Of a stretch of DNA of 38,714 nt, positions 30,315-38,714 are shown in pieces. The stretch's first letter is position 1; each line of letters opens with the position of its first letter. The translations under genes and the position numbers were made by a program. This DNA is from HGM12587 sp045128635 (GTDB lineage Bacteria; Bacillota; Clostridia; Lachnospirales; Lachnospiraceae), in the NCBI GenBank assembly GCA_045128635.1, contig JBGVRS010000055.1:1-38714 (forward strand), in the 5' to 3' direction. The notes beneath the pieces are model-generated. The model saw only the letters and a program-made list of their open reading frames with translations. It was not told the origin of the DNA and made no database searches.

Positions 30315-31928
30315 ATGAAAAAGAAAGTATTTAGCATTCTTCTTGCAGTTGCGATGTTGGCATCTCTGACTGTGGGATGTGGAGGGAAAGAAGAACCGGC
30401 GGATGTACCGGAAACAACAGAAGAAATTGTAGAAACAAAAGATGAAGTAATTGTAGCCATGGGCTTTAGTTCTGAACCTGAATCAGGCTTTGATCCGGCA
30501 TATGGCTGGGGTGCCGGAGAACATGTACATGAACCATTAATCCAGAGTACATTAACAGTAACAACAAAAGACCTTGAAATTGCCTATGATCTTGCTACAG
30601 ATATGCAGGTAAGTGAAGATGGTTTGACCTGGACAGTAAGGATTCGTGATGGCGTGAAATTTACAGACGGTGAAGCTTTAACAGCAGAAGACGTTGCATT
30701 TACCTATAATACAGTAAAAACTACAAGCTCTGTGAATGACTTTACCATGTTGAAAGAAGCAGTTGCAGTAGATGATACAACCGTAGAATTCCACATGGAA
30801 AAAGAATATTCTATCTGGCCATATACTATGGCAATCGTAGGTATCGTTCCGGAACATGCGTATGGTCCTGACTACGGCTCCAACCCAATTGGTTCCGGTC
30901 GTTATATTATGAAACAGTGGGACAAAGGTCAGCAGATTATTTTTGAAGCAAATCCGGATTACTACGGAGAAGAAGTGAAAATGAAGAAAGTAACTGTTGT
31001 TTTCATGGAAGAAGATTCTGCTTTTGCAGCAGCGAAAGCAGGACAGGTTGACTTAGCTTACACAGCAGCTTCATACTCAGAACAGACAATCGAAGGCTAC
31101 GAACTGCTTGCATTTGCATCTGTAGATAACAGAGGATTTAACCTTCCTGCAGCAGCGCAGACAACAGATGCAGAAGGCAATGTTGTAGGAAATGATTTTA
31201 CAAATGATGTGTTGGTACGTAGAGCAATCAACATCGGTATTGATCGTGAACAGATGATTGAAAATGTCATGTATGGTTATGGTACACCTGCGTACAGCGT
31301 ATGTGATAAAATGCCTTGGTATAATGAGGTAGCAGAAGTTAGCTATGACCCAGAAGCAGCTGCAACACTTCTCGATGAGGCAGGCTGGGTAATGGGTACA
31401 GACGGTATTCGTGAAAAAGATGGCCTGAAAGCAGCATTTACCTTAATGTATCCTGCAAGTGATTCTGTTCGTCAGGCATTGGCGGCAGATACAGCAAACC
31501 AGTTAAAAGCACTTGGCATTGAAGTGAAAACAGAAGGCGTTGGATGGGATGTGGCTTATGGCAGAGCACTTTCAGAACCACTGATGTGGGGCTGGGGAGC
31601 ACATACTCCAATGGAGCTTTACAACATTTATCATACAGTTGGCGGTTCTGCAGAATATTCTCCATATGCCAACGAAACTGTTGATAACTATATGGACGAA
31701 GCTTTGGCAGCGGATTCTTTGGAAGAATCCTACGAGCTTTGGAAAAAGGCCCAGTGGGATGGAGAAAATGGTATCACTCAGGAAGGTGATATTCCATGGA
31801 TCTGGCTTGCAAACATTGATCACCTTTATTGGTCAAGAGAAAATTTAAATGTAGCAGAACAGAAACTTCATCCGCATGGACATGGCTGGTCAATTGTAAA
31901 TAATGTAGACCAGTGGACATGGGACTAA
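30315..31928 (+). CDS. ABC transporter substrate-binding lipoprotein, SBP_bac_5 (NikA/OppA) family
   Basis: A 537-aa lipoprotein. The lipobox LTVGC puts the lipid-modified cysteine at 22, then an acidic linker (23-48) leads to the SBP_bac_5 fold, with EAADVAFTYN-like segment LTAEDVAFTYN near 123, and PIGSGRYIMKQWDKGQ. The ligand may be peptide or metal complex. A histidine-rich end, HPHGHGWS near 520, resembles the metal-site style of nickel binders. A double site AGGAG/AAAAGG precedes ATG 30315. It starts a five-gene transporter operon. Confidence 0.85.
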   Translation: MKKKVFSILLAVAMLASLTVGCGGKEEPADVPETTEEIVETKDEVIVAMGFSSEPESGFDPAYGWGAGEHVHEPLIQSTLTVTTKDLEIAYDLATDMQVSEDGLTWTVRIRDGVKFTDGEALTAEDVAFTYNTVKTTSSVNDFTMLKEAVAVDDTTVEFHMEKEYSIWPYTMAIVGIVPEHAYGPDYGSNPIGSGRYIMKQWDKGQQIIFEANPDYYGEEVKMKKVTVVFMEEDSAFAAAKAGQVDLAYTAASYSEQTIEGYELLAFASVDNRGFNLPAAAQTTDAEGNVVGNDFTNDVLVRRAINIGIDREQMIENVMYGYGTPAYSVCDKMPWYNEVAEVSYDPEAAATLLDEAGWVMGTDGIREKDGLKAAFTLMYPASDSVRQALAADTANQLKALGIEVKTEGVGWDVAYGRALSEPLMWGWGAHTPMELYNIYHTVGGSAEYSPYANETVDNYMDEALAADSLEESYELWKKAQWDGENGITQEGDIPWIWLANIDHLYWSRENLNVAEQKLHPHGHGWSIVNNVDQWTWD

Positions 31929-32009
31929 ATTTGATATACAATTAGAACATATGAAATTAGGGACGGAGTCATTTTTATGGCTCCATTTGCCCGTTACAGG
32001 AGGAAATGA

Positions 32010-33005
32010 TTGGTGAAAGATCATTTGCTGTTTATTGGAAAAAACTTAATTAGAATGCTGCTGCTTCTTGTGGCAGTGAGTATTGCAGCGTTTATATTGG
32101 TGAGTGTATCTCCAATTGATCCATTGCAGGCGAATATCGGTCAGGCAGCCCTTGGCTCTATGAGCGCAGAGCAGATTGCAAAACTGGAAGAATACTGGGG
32201 AGTTGGCGTGCCGCCGATAGAACGCTTTGTATCCTGGGCTTCAGATTTTTTCAGAGGAGATATGGGGGTATCCCTTTTATATCGTCAGCCTGTAGCGAAA
32301 GTTATTGCTGTAAAGTTGGAAAATTCTTTGTGGCTGATGTGTCTTGCGTGGCTGATTTCAGGAACTGTTGGATTTGTTTTGGGAATCCTTGCTGGAGTGA
32401 AAAAAGATACATGGATTGACAAATTAATTAAAGGATATTCCCTTTTGATTGCAAGTACACCGGCATTTTGGCTGGCACTCTTGCTTTTGATGGTATTTGC
32501 TGTGTGGTTAAAGGTGCTTCCGATTGGTCTTAGTGTGCCGATTGGGATGGAAGCGGCTGGAGTTACCATTGCAGACAGAATCCAGCATGCGATTTTGCCG
32601 GCGTTGACACTTAGTATTACCGGTGTTTCTAATATTGCATTGCATACCCGCGAAAAAATGATTGAAGTCATGGAAAGTGATTATGTTCTTTTTGCAAGAG
32701 CCAGAGGCGAAAGTACCTGGAGCATTGTGAAAAATCACGGACTTCGTAATGTAGTGCTTCCGGCAATTACATTGCAGTTTGGTTCTATTAGCGAAATTTT
32801 TGGCGGTTCCGTACTTGTAGAGCAGATTTTCTCCTATCCTGGTCTTGGACAGGCGGCAGTTGCTGCCGGTACGGGAAGTGATGTGCCGCTCTTGCTTGGA
32901 ATTACAGTTATCAGTGCTGCCATTGTATTTGGCGGAAATATGATTGCAAATATTCTCTATGGTATCGTGGATCCTAGAATCAGAAGAGGAGGAAAACGCT
33001 CATGA
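32010..33005 (+). CDS. ABC transporter permease, DppB/NikB family
   Basis: A 331-aa membrane subunit with six helices. The first helix is near 10-30, and the EAA-type loop reads DYVLFARARGESTWSIVKNH near residues 225-244, then GSISEIFGGSVLVEQIFSYPGLG. It ends in the usual VDPRIRRGGK. The start is TTG 32010 or GTG 32013; AGGAGG at 31998-32003 fits either, so the first residue is uncertain. The stop overlaps the next permease by four bases (ATGA). Confidence 0.88.
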   Translation: MVKDHLLFIGKNLIRMLLLLVAVSIAAFILVSVSPIDPLQANIGQAALGSMSAEQIAKLEEYWGVGVPPIERFVSWASDFFRGDMGVSLLYRQPVAKVIAVKLENSLWLMCLAWLISGTVGFVLGILAGVKKDTWIDKLIKGYSLLIASTPAFWLALLLLMVFAVWLKVLPIGLSVPIGMEAAGVTIADRIQHAILPALTLSITGVSNIALHTREKMIEVMESDYVLFARARGESTWSIVKNHGLRNVVLPAITLQFGSISEIFGGSVLVEQIFSYPGLGQAAVAAGTGSDVPLLLGITVISAAIVFGGNMIANILYGIVDPRIRRGGKRS

Positions 33006-33826
33006 AGAAAATGAACGGAAGAATCCTGACTTTGATTTTATTTGTCTTTGCTGTTGTATTTTTAGCAGGAATTACAATTGCAGGAAGTGTGTTTGCAGAA
33101 GATGCAGTTGTGGTGGATTTTGCAAGAAAAAATCTTTCTCCATGTGGAGAATATATTTTTGGAACAGACTGGATGGGACGAGATATGTTCCTTAGAACTC
33201 TGACAGGTCTCTCCATGAGTATTAAAATCGGTCTGTTGGCTGCGGGTGTAAGTTCGATTATTGCATTTGTACTCGGCACCATGGCGGCTGCTATGGGAAA
33301 AAGAGTAGATTCCGTGATTACATGGATTATTGACCTTGTGATGGGAATTCCTCATATTTTATTGTTGATTTTAATTTCCTACGCCTTTGGAAAAGGGTTC
33401 AAAGGAGTTGTTATTGGCGTGGCTTTAACACACTGGACATCTCTTGCTCGACTGATTCGAAGCGAGGTTTTACAGTTGAAGGAAGCGACTTATATTAAGG
33501 TTGCAGAAAAACTGGGCAAGAGCAAGTTTGAAATTGCGGTAAAACATATGATTCCACATTTACTGCCACAGTTTTTGGTTGGTTTGATTTTACTGTTCCC
33601 ACATGCGATTTTGCATGAGGCGAGCATTACATTTTTAGGCTTTGGATTATCACCAGAACAGCCGGCGATTGGTATCATTTTAGAGGAAAGTATGGCGCAT
33701 CTTGCCATGGGCAGATGGTGGCTTGCGGTATTCCCGGGACTTTTGTTGGTATTTACGGTTGTATTATTTGACGTGGCGGGTGAGAGCCTTCGAAAACTCT
33801 TAGACCCGGAAAGCGCACATAAATAG
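33002..33826 (+). CDS. ABC transporter permease, DppC/NikC family
   Basis: A 274-aa second permease. A first helix at 6-30 is followed by the periplasmic segment that carries HHN-like GTDWMGRDMFLRT near 57, the DppC hallmark. EAA loop reads ATYIKVAEKLGKSKFEIAVKH near 163, and the GFGLSPEQPAIG motif is near 217. It pairs with the DppB-type subunit to form the channel. ATG 33002 overlaps the preceding gene, and AGGAGG precedes it in that gene's end. Confidence 0.88.
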   Translation: MKKMNGRILTLILFVFAVVFLAGITIAGSVFAEDAVVVDFARKNLSPCGEYIFGTDWMGRDMFLRTLTGLSMSIKIGLLAAGVSSIIAFVLGTMAAAMGKRVDSVITWIIDLVMGIPHILLLILISYAFGKGFKGVVIGVALTHWTSLARLIRSEVLQLKEATYIKVAEKLGKSKFEIAVKHMIPHLLPQFLVGLILLFPHAILHEASITFLGFGLSPEQPAIGIILEESMAHLAMGRWWLAVFPGLLLVFTVVLFDVAGESLRKLLDPESAHK

Positions 33827-33834
33827 GAGGGATT

Positions 33835-34764
33835 ATGGACGATAGAAAAGTAATATTAGATATTCGTAATTTCTCCATTGCATTTGAACAGTATGAGAAG
33901 GGATTGAAAAAGACCAAACTCTCTACGATTCGTGAACTGGATGTGACAATTCACGAAGGCGAAATGGTAGCAGTGGTTGGTTCCAGTGGATCAGGAAAGA
34001 GCTTGCTTGCTCACGGGATTTTAGGAATCCAGCCATATAATGCGACACTGGGTGGAGAAATCTATTATGACGGAGAACTTCTCACAGAAAAGCGTAAAGC
34101 AGAGCTTCGTGGCAATGAAATTGTACTGGTTCCGCAGAGTGTGGCATTTTTAGACCCGCTGATGAAGATCGGCCCGCAGATACGAAAAGGGGAAAAAGAC
34201 AAGGAATCTAAGGCAAAATTAGATGGTATTTTTAAAGGCTTTCATTTAAAAGAAGAAGTACAGGAGTTGTATCCCTTTGAAATGTCCGGCGGTATGAATC
34301 GTCGTGTGCTGGTATCCACCGCACTCATGGGAAATCCAAGACTTGTCATTGCAGATGAACCGACACCGGGGCTTCATATGGATATGGTACGCCGTGTTAT
34401 GAGTCATTTCAGACAGATGGCAGATGATGGTGCAGGCGTGCTTTTGATCACTCATGATCTGGAACAGGCGCTGGAAGTAGCAGACAGAGTTGTGGTATTC
34501 TATGCAGGCACAACAGTAGAAGATGCAGATGTAAAGGATTTTGAGAAAGAAGAAACGCTTCGTCATCCGTATTCGAAGGCTCTTTGGAGAGCATTGCCGC
34601 AGAATGGATTTCAGTTTATCGATGGCGTGCAGCCATATGTAAAAGATCTTCCGGAAGGATGCCCATTTGGACCGCGCTGTGAAAAATGTACGGAAGAATG
34701 TAAAGGAAAAATCGCTTACCGAAAGGTTCGTGACGGAAGAGTTCGCTGCATCCATGCAGTGTAG
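33835..34764 (+). CDS. ABC transporter ATP-binding protein, DppD/NikD type
   Basis: A 309-aa ATPase. GSSGSGKS (49-56) is Walker A, Q101 the Q-loop, SGGMNRR (151-157) the signature (LSGGQ position reads MSGGM), and LVIADE (170-175) Walker B. The C-terminal oligopeptide-type extension has CPFGPRCEKCTEEC, four cysteines that in relatives hold an Fe-S cluster. GGAGG precedes ATG 33835 eight bases after the permease stop. It pairs with the next ATPase. Confidence 0.88.
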   Translation: MDDRKVILDIRNFSIAFEQYEKGLKKTKLSTIRELDVTIHEGEMVAVVGSSGSGKSLLAHGILGIQPYNATLGGEIYYDGELLTEKRKAELRGNEIVLVPQSVAFLDPLMKIGPQIRKGEKDKESKAKLDGIFKGFHLKEEVQELYPFEMSGGMNRRVLVSTALMGNPRLVIADEPTPGLHMDMVRRVMSHFRQMADDGAGVLLITHDLEQALEVADRVVVFYAGTTVEDADVKDFEKEETLRHPYSKALWRALPQNGFQFIDGVQPYVKDLPEGCPFGPRCEKCTEECKGKIAYRKVRDGRVRCIHAV

Positions 34765-34772
34765 GAGGAACT

Positions 34773-35378
34773 ATGTTACTGGAAGCAAAAAATATATCTT
34801 TTAAATATGGAAAAGATACAAAACAGATTCTGGAGAATTTTAGTCTGTCTGTGGAAAGCCATGAACGAGTAGGAATCATTGCTCCAAGCGGATTTGGAAA
34901 AACGACTTTTTGCAAAATCTTGGCAGGGTATGAAAAACCGGATTCCGGGGAAGTATTATTAGATGGAAAGCCATTATCGTCTTATAAAGGCTATTGTCCG
35001 GTGCAGATGATCTGGCAGCATCCGGAGCAGGTGGTAAATCCAAGATTGCATCTAAGAAAAGTTTTAGAAGAAGGCGATGGCATCGATGAGCGAATTATCC
35101 GCGGACTTGGCATTGAAGAAGACTGGATGAATCGTTATCCGACAGAACTTTCCGGTGGAGAATTGCAGCGTTTCTGTATTGCCAGAGCACTTGGAAAAGG
35201 TACAAAATTTATTCTTGCTGATGAAATCACTACCATGTTAGATTTAATTACACAAAGTCAGCTTTGGAGCTTTCTGATTAAGGAAGTGCAGGAACGTGAA
35301 ATCGGTCTGTTGGCAGTAAGTCATCATATGCCGCTGTTACAGAGCGTATGTACAAGGCTGCAGGAATTGGAGAAATAA
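34773..35378 (+). CDS. ABC transporter ATP-binding protein, DppF/NikE type
   Basis: A short 201-aa ATPase. APSGFGKTT (37-45) is Walker A, LSGGELQ (126-132) the signature and FILADE (146-151) Walker B, and HH near 188 the switch histidine. It lacks the C-terminal oligopeptide extension of its partner, which is usual for NikE-type subunits. GAGGA precedes ATG 34773, eight bases after the first ATPase. It completes the five-gene importer; a two-nucleotide gap then leads to the TraX-like gene. Confidence 0.86.
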   Translation: MLLEAKNISFKYGKDTKQILENFSLSVESHERVGIIAPSGFGKTTFCKILAGYEKPDSGEVLLDGKPLSSYKGYCPVQMIWQHPEQVVNPRLHLRKVLEEGDGIDERIIRGLGIEEDWMNRYPTELSGGELQRFCIARALGKGTKFILADEITTMLDLITQSQLWSFLIKEVQEREIGLLAVSHHMPLLQSVCTRLQELEK

Positions 35379-35381
35379 AAT

Positions 35382-36116
35382 ATGAAAAATAAGTGGAAAT
35401 TACTTGATGTAAATGCATTGAAGATCATAGCAGTTGTTTTGATGATGTTAGATCATTTATGGGCGTCAGTAATTCCTGGAAACAGATGGATGACAATGTT
35501 GGGAAGGAGCGCCTTCCCAATTTTTGCATTTATGGTGGCAGAAGGATATATGCATACCTCAGATGTGAAAAAATATATGAAAAGATTGTTTGTCTTTGCG
35601 CTGATTTCGGAGATACCATTTAACCTGTTTTACATTGGTGCACCAATATTTCCGTTTCATCAGAATGTAATGTTTACGCTGTTATATGGACTTTTGATTT
35701 TGTATCAATTAGGGAAATTAAAAGAAAGTAATGATATAAAGTCACGGATAAAATGCATGGCAGTGATTATGCTGCTCTTACTGGCATCTGTGATTACATT
35801 TCCGGATTATGGCATCAGAGGTGTGCTGACAGTTGTGGCATTTTATTTGTGCAGATATCTGCCGTTTACGAATCTGTGGCAGTTAGTAAGTTTAATATTG
35901 CTGAATATTGTGGGATTTAAGGGAGAGATGCTTCCATTGTCGTTTGGAGAAAATACTTTTGAATTTCCGATTCAGGGATTTGCAGTGTTTGCGATTCTTC
36001 CAATCTGGCTGTATAACGGAACAAAAGGAAAGAAAAGCAAAACTTTACAATATGCTTTTTATTTGTTCTACCCGGTGCACATGCTGGCATTGTGGCTGAT
36101 TATGAGGATATCTTAA
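35382..36116 (+). CDS. TraX-like family membrane protein
   Basis: A 244-aa protein with six or seven membrane helices and the TraX (PF05857) pattern: LKIIAVVLMMLDHLW (residues 13-27), GRSAFPIFAFMVAEGY near 42, then FALISEIPFNLFY. TraX acetylates F-pilin in plasmid systems; chromosomal copies in Firmicutes have no pilin nearby and are probably membrane acyltransferases of unknown substrate. GGAG precedes ATG 35382, and only three bases separate it from the ABC operon, so it is probably co-transcribed, but not functionally related. A terminator follows. Confidence 0.82.
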   Translation: MKNKWKLLDVNALKIIAVVLMMLDHLWASVIPGNRWMTMLGRSAFPIFAFMVAEGYMHTSDVKKYMKRLFVFALISEIPFNLFYIGAPIFPFHQNVMFTLLYGLLILYQLGKLKESNDIKSRIKCMAVIMLLLLASVITFPDYGIRGVLTVVAFYLCRYLPFTNLWQLVSLILLNIVGFKGEMLPLSFGENTFEFPIQGFAVFAILPIWLYNGTKGKKSKTLQYAFYLFYPVHMLALWLIMRIS

Positions 36117-36146
36117 CCAATAGTTAAATAAAATAACTGAAAATAT

Positions 36147-36186
36147 AACGAGCATTCAATGGCGTTTCCATGGATGCTCGTTTATA
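36147..36186 (+). terminator. Terminator after TraX-like gene
   Basis: AACGAGCAT (36147-36155) pairs with ATGCTCGTT (36174-36182), and ATGG/CCAT continue the stem. TTTATACTT follows, a modest T-run. Confidence 0.75.
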
Positions 36187-36235
36187 CTTATATTAGACAA
36201 AGCGCTTTGCAGGAATCTAAAAGAGGTGACTAGCT

Positions 36236-37207
36236 ATGAGGATGAATGAAATAATTCTGGAAAAACGAAAAGCATTGAATATGACACAGGAGCAGATGGC
36301 AGACAGCCTGGGAGTGACTGCCCCGGCTGTTCATAAGTGGGAGAAAGGAAACAGTTTTCCTGATGTAACAATTTTACCAGCCTTGGCAAGATTATTGAAA
36401 ATTGATTTAAATACTTTGTTTTCTTTTGAAAAGGAATTATCTGATACAGAGATTAATATGTTTTGCAATGGCGTTGTCAGAAAAATACAAGCTGAAGGGT
36501 ATGATACAGGATTTATTCTTGCGAAAGAAAAAATTCAGGAATATCCAAACTGTGAAAAGCTGATATTTAACCTTGCATCTTTACTGGACGGCGGTCTTAC
36601 CATATTTTGTGTGGAAAAACCTGAAAACTACTCAAATGAGATTGAAACACTTTATGAACGTGCAGCAAAATCAGAAGATGAGAAAATCAGAAATTCTGCC
36701 AATCAGCTGCTGATCTACAAAGCCCTGCATAAAAAAGAATTTGAGAAAGCAAAGAAGCTATGGGAAAAACTTCCTGATTCTGTACCGGATAAAAAGATGA
36801 TTAAGGCAACTATCTGCAATCATCAGGAAAACTACGAAGAAGCAACGAAAATCTTGGAAGAAAGGCTTTACGGTCTTGCAACTGAACTGCAAAGCTGTCT
36901 TGTAAACTTAATGCAGACCTTTGAAAAAGCTGAAAAAGTTGAGGAAATGCAGTTTTGTGCGGAAACCCTAAAACATCATATCGATAACTTTGGCCTCTGG
37001 CAGTATGGAAAACATATGGTAGATTATCAGATGGCAGTTACGAGGAATGATAAAGAGGGAATTGCGGAATTTAGCCGGAAAATGCTGGAATCAATGGATG
37101 AAGAATATAGAATACAGGATTTCCCACTGTACAGAGAACATTCGGGCGGGAAGAATTCGGATATGTCGATGATGAAAAAAGCTATTGAAAAATCAATGGT
37201 TTTGTAA
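36236..37207 (+). CDS. XRE-family regulator with helical C-terminus
   Basis: A 323-aa protein. Residues 5-60 are a classic XRE helix-turn-helix (LEKRKALNMTQEQMADSLGV, then TAPAVHKWEKGNSFPD). The remaining 260 residues are helical with TPR-like repeats (for example FEKAKKLWEKLP near 180, YEEATKILEERLYGL near 200 and the YAIEA-like segments), as in Rgg- or PlcR-type proteins. The family senses peptides or protein partners. GAGGTG at 36223-36228 supports ATG 36236; ATG 36242 is an alternative. Direct repeats beginning at its stop codon suggest it may bind there. Confidence 0.78.
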   Translation: MRMNEIILEKRKALNMTQEQMADSLGVTAPAVHKWEKGNSFPDVTILPALARLLKIDLNTLFSFEKELSDTEINMFCNGVVRKIQAEGYDTGFILAKEKIQEYPNCEKLIFNLASLLDGGLTIFCVEKPENYSNEIETLYERAAKSEDEKIRNSANQLLIYKALHKKEFEKAKKLWEKLPDSVPDKKMIKATICNHQENYEEATKILEERLYGLATELQSCLVNLMQTFEKAEKVEEMQFCAETLKHHIDNFGLWQYGKHMVDYQMAVTRNDKEGIAEFSRKMLESMDEEYRIQDFPLYREHSGGKNSDMSMMKKAIEKSMVL

Positions 37208-37278
37208 AAATGTCAAAACGCACAAGAAAATAGTTGTAAAAATGTCAAAAATGGTTGATAATATAGTTGTAAAAATGT
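37202..37278. repeat. Three phased direct repeats, TTGTAAAAATGT
   Basis: TTGTAAAAATGTCAAAA at 37202-37218 and 37234-37250, and TTGTAAAAATGT at 37267-37278. The spacings are 32 and 33 bases, close to three helical turns, so bound proteins would sit on the same face. The first copy overlaps the XRE stop codon and the last ends 22 bases before the ATPase start. Confidence 0.8.
37234..37262 (+). promoter_or_regulatory. Probable promoter of second AAA_14 ATPase
   Basis: TTGTAA (37234-37239), a 17-base spacer and GATAAT (37257-37262). The -35 lies within the second direct repeat, so repeat-binding proteins could control it. Confidence 0.5.
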
Positions 37279-37299
37279 TGATTTGCCATGGGGAGATTT

Positions 37300-38661
37300 A
37301 TGTATAGAAAAATAGAAGAAAAAATAGAGAAATGGATTCATTCATCCAGAAATGCTCTTCTGATTACAGGGGCTCGTCAGGTAGGGAAAACTTATATTAT
37401 TCGAGAAGTAGCAGAAAAATACTTTGAATCAATCATAGAGATAAATTTTTATGAAAATGAATTAGCCAGAAAGACATTACAGGGAGCTGTGAATGCAAAA
37501 GACATTTTGCTTAGAATTTCAGCGATTACCAACAAAGAACTGATTCCAGGGAAAACACTGATATTTTTGGATGAAGTGCAGGAATATCCTGAGATTGTAA
37601 CTGCAATTAAATTTTTAGTAGAAGAAGGTAGTTATCGTTATGTGTTGAGCGGCTCTCTTTTAGGAGTAGAATTAAAAGGTATTGCTTCGGTTCCGGTTGG
37701 ATATGTTAACGTTGAAAAAATGTATCCAATGGATTTTCAAGAATTTTGCATTGCCAATGGAGTATCCCAAAATGTTTTAGCACATTTAAAAGATTGTTTC
37801 ATGCAGATAAAAGAAGTTGATGAAGTAATTCATGAAGCAATCTTAAAATTATACTATTTATATTTAATTGTAGGCGGAATGCCTGCGGTTGTAAAAAAAT
37901 ATTTAGAGACAAATAATTTGCAGGATGTAGTAGAGGAACAGGAATATATTTCGAAACAGTATAAAGAAGATATCGCAAAATATGACCCACAGGAAAAGAT
38001 ATTTTTGCGAGATATTTATGACTTGATTCCAAGTGAACTGAATGAGCAGAATAAAAAATTCAAATTAAATTCATTGAAAAATGGAATGAGATTTGATCGT
38101 GCAGAAAATGCATTTTTATGGTTAACAGATGCTGGTGTGGCGCATCCGATATATTGTGCGAATCAACCAAAAACACCATTAATTTTAAGTAAAGCCAGAA
38201 ATCAAATGAAATTGTTTTTGTGTGATGTCGGTTTACTGGCATCTATGTACTCTAAAAATATACAGATACAGCTTCTGAACCGTGAACTGGATATTAATTA
38301 CGGTGGAATATTCGAAAATGCGGTTGCCCAGGAACTGATTAGTCATAACCTTTCTTTATATTATTATAAAAACAATAGGTTGGGTGAAATTGATTTTCTG
38401 ACGGAAATTGATGGTGCGGTGGTTCCTATTGAAGTAAAGTCAGGGAAAAACTATAAAGTGCATAGTGCACTAAATAATCTGCTAAATTCTCCAGAATATC
38501 AAATAGAAAAGGCATATATCTTTTCTAATTATAATGTTAGCAGAGAAAACAAAAAAATATATATTCCAATTTACATGACAATGTTTTTGGAAAATAAAAA
38601 ACAGGAATCCTTGGTTTATTCTATAGATTTAACGGATTTAGACAAGAGGCTTAATAGTTAA
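37300..38661 (+). CDS. AAA_14/DUF4143 ATPase, second copy
   Basis: A 453-aa ATPase of the same group as the one at 23339. GARQVGKT (24-31) is Walker A and IFLDEVQ with D91-E92 Walker B. The C-terminal DUF4143 part keeps a complete PD-(D/E)xK core: GEIDF near 368 and IEVKSGK near 384, so unlike the other copy it may be nuclease-competent. ATG 37300 has GGGGAG just four bases away; ATG 37288 in frame overlaps it. Function of the family is not established. The three direct repeats lie immediately upstream. Confidence 0.85.
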   Translation: MYRKIEEKIEKWIHSSRNALLITGARQVGKTYIIREVAEKYFESIIEINFYENELARKTLQGAVNAKDILLRISAITNKELIPGKTLIFLDEVQEYPEIVTAIKFLVEEGSYRYVLSGSLLGVELKGIASVPVGYVNVEKMYPMDFQEFCIANGVSQNVLAHLKDCFMQIKEVDEVIHEAILKLYYLYLIVGGMPAVVKKYLETNNLQDVVEEQEYISKQYKEDIAKYDPQEKIFLRDIYDLIPSELNEQNKKFKLNSLKNGMRFDRAENAFLWLTDAGVAHPIYCANQPKTPLILSKARNQMKLFLCDVGLLASMYSKNIQIQLLNRELDINYGGIFENAVAQELISHNLSLYYYKNNRLGEIDFLTEIDGAVVPIEVKSGKNYKVHSALNNLLNSPEYQIEKAYIFSNYNVSRENKKIYIPIYMTMFLENKKQESLVYSIDLTDLDKRLNS

Positions 38662-38685
38662 AAATGGCGCTCCAGCGGAGCGCCA
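38661..38685. terminator. Terminator hairpin at right end
   Basis: TGGCGCTCC (38665-38673) pairs perfectly with GGAGCGCCA (38677-38685) around AGC. Minus-strand reading follows with TTTTT (38664-38660), plus-strand with only TAAATTAATT, so it works best for a leftward transcript. Confidence 0.75.
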
Positions 38686-38714
38686 TAAATTAATTACTCA
38701 TATAATGGGAATTT

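Overview
The window reads as chromosomal DNA of an AT-rich Firmicute, most likely a gut Lachnospiraceae (Clostridia). The reasons are strong AGGAGG-type ribosome sites, consensus sigma-A promoters, T-tailed hairpin terminators, and Clostridia-type genes such as a larECB nickel-cofactor operon, DUF853 HerA-like ATPase, FmdE-like protein, TraX-like membrane protein and AAA_14/DUF4143 ATPases. This placement is by gene content and protein style, not by a database search. No rRNA, tRNA, CRISPR array or complete insertion sequence was seen.

Left part (1-2600) is a small defence or toxin-antitoxin patch. It has an MNT nucleotidyltransferase/HEPN pair (MntA-HepT type), a decayed FtsX-type permease end, and an Abi_2 (AbiD/AbiF-like) HEPN protein. 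Directly after the Abi gene is a roughly 130-nt candidate structured RNA with its own promoter and terminator. Positions 2670-8840 are a run of housekeeping-like genes: cysteine synthase, D-Ala-D-Ala carboxypeptidase, an esterase, an amidohydrolase, a small membrane coiled-coil protein and a HerA-like ATPase.

Positions 8850-14230 hold a TetR regulator divergent from an intracellular GH13 enzyme with an odd charged tail. Convergent to the GH13 gene is a three-gene operon (two alpha/beta hydrolases and an ATP-grasp enzyme). Positions 14300-20240 hold a transglutaminase-like protein translationally coupled to an internally deleted MATE transporter, then an SGNH hydrolase, a ferritin-like protein, TspO, a YfcC/DcuC-type carrier, a DUF4160/DUF2442 pair and a four-cluster ferredoxin.

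Positions 20335-23130 are the larE-larB-larC operon, which makes the nickel-pincer (NPN) cofactor; no larA is present here. An AAA_14 ATPase follows. Positions 24586-29093 are a trehalose system: a GntR/UTRA repressor (TreR-like), a PTS transporter and a phospho-alpha-glucosidase, with several TreR-like palindromes in the intergenic region. The PTS gene is split by a run of nine A residues exactly where the EIIBC part should join EIIA, so the full protein would need slippage. Positions 29218-35380 hold FmdE, a DUF2292 mini-protein and a five-gene oligopeptide/nickel-type ABC transporter, possibly for metal uptake. The right end has a TraX-like protein, an XRE regulator and a second AAA_14/DUF4143 ATPase, the last two separated by phased direct repeats.
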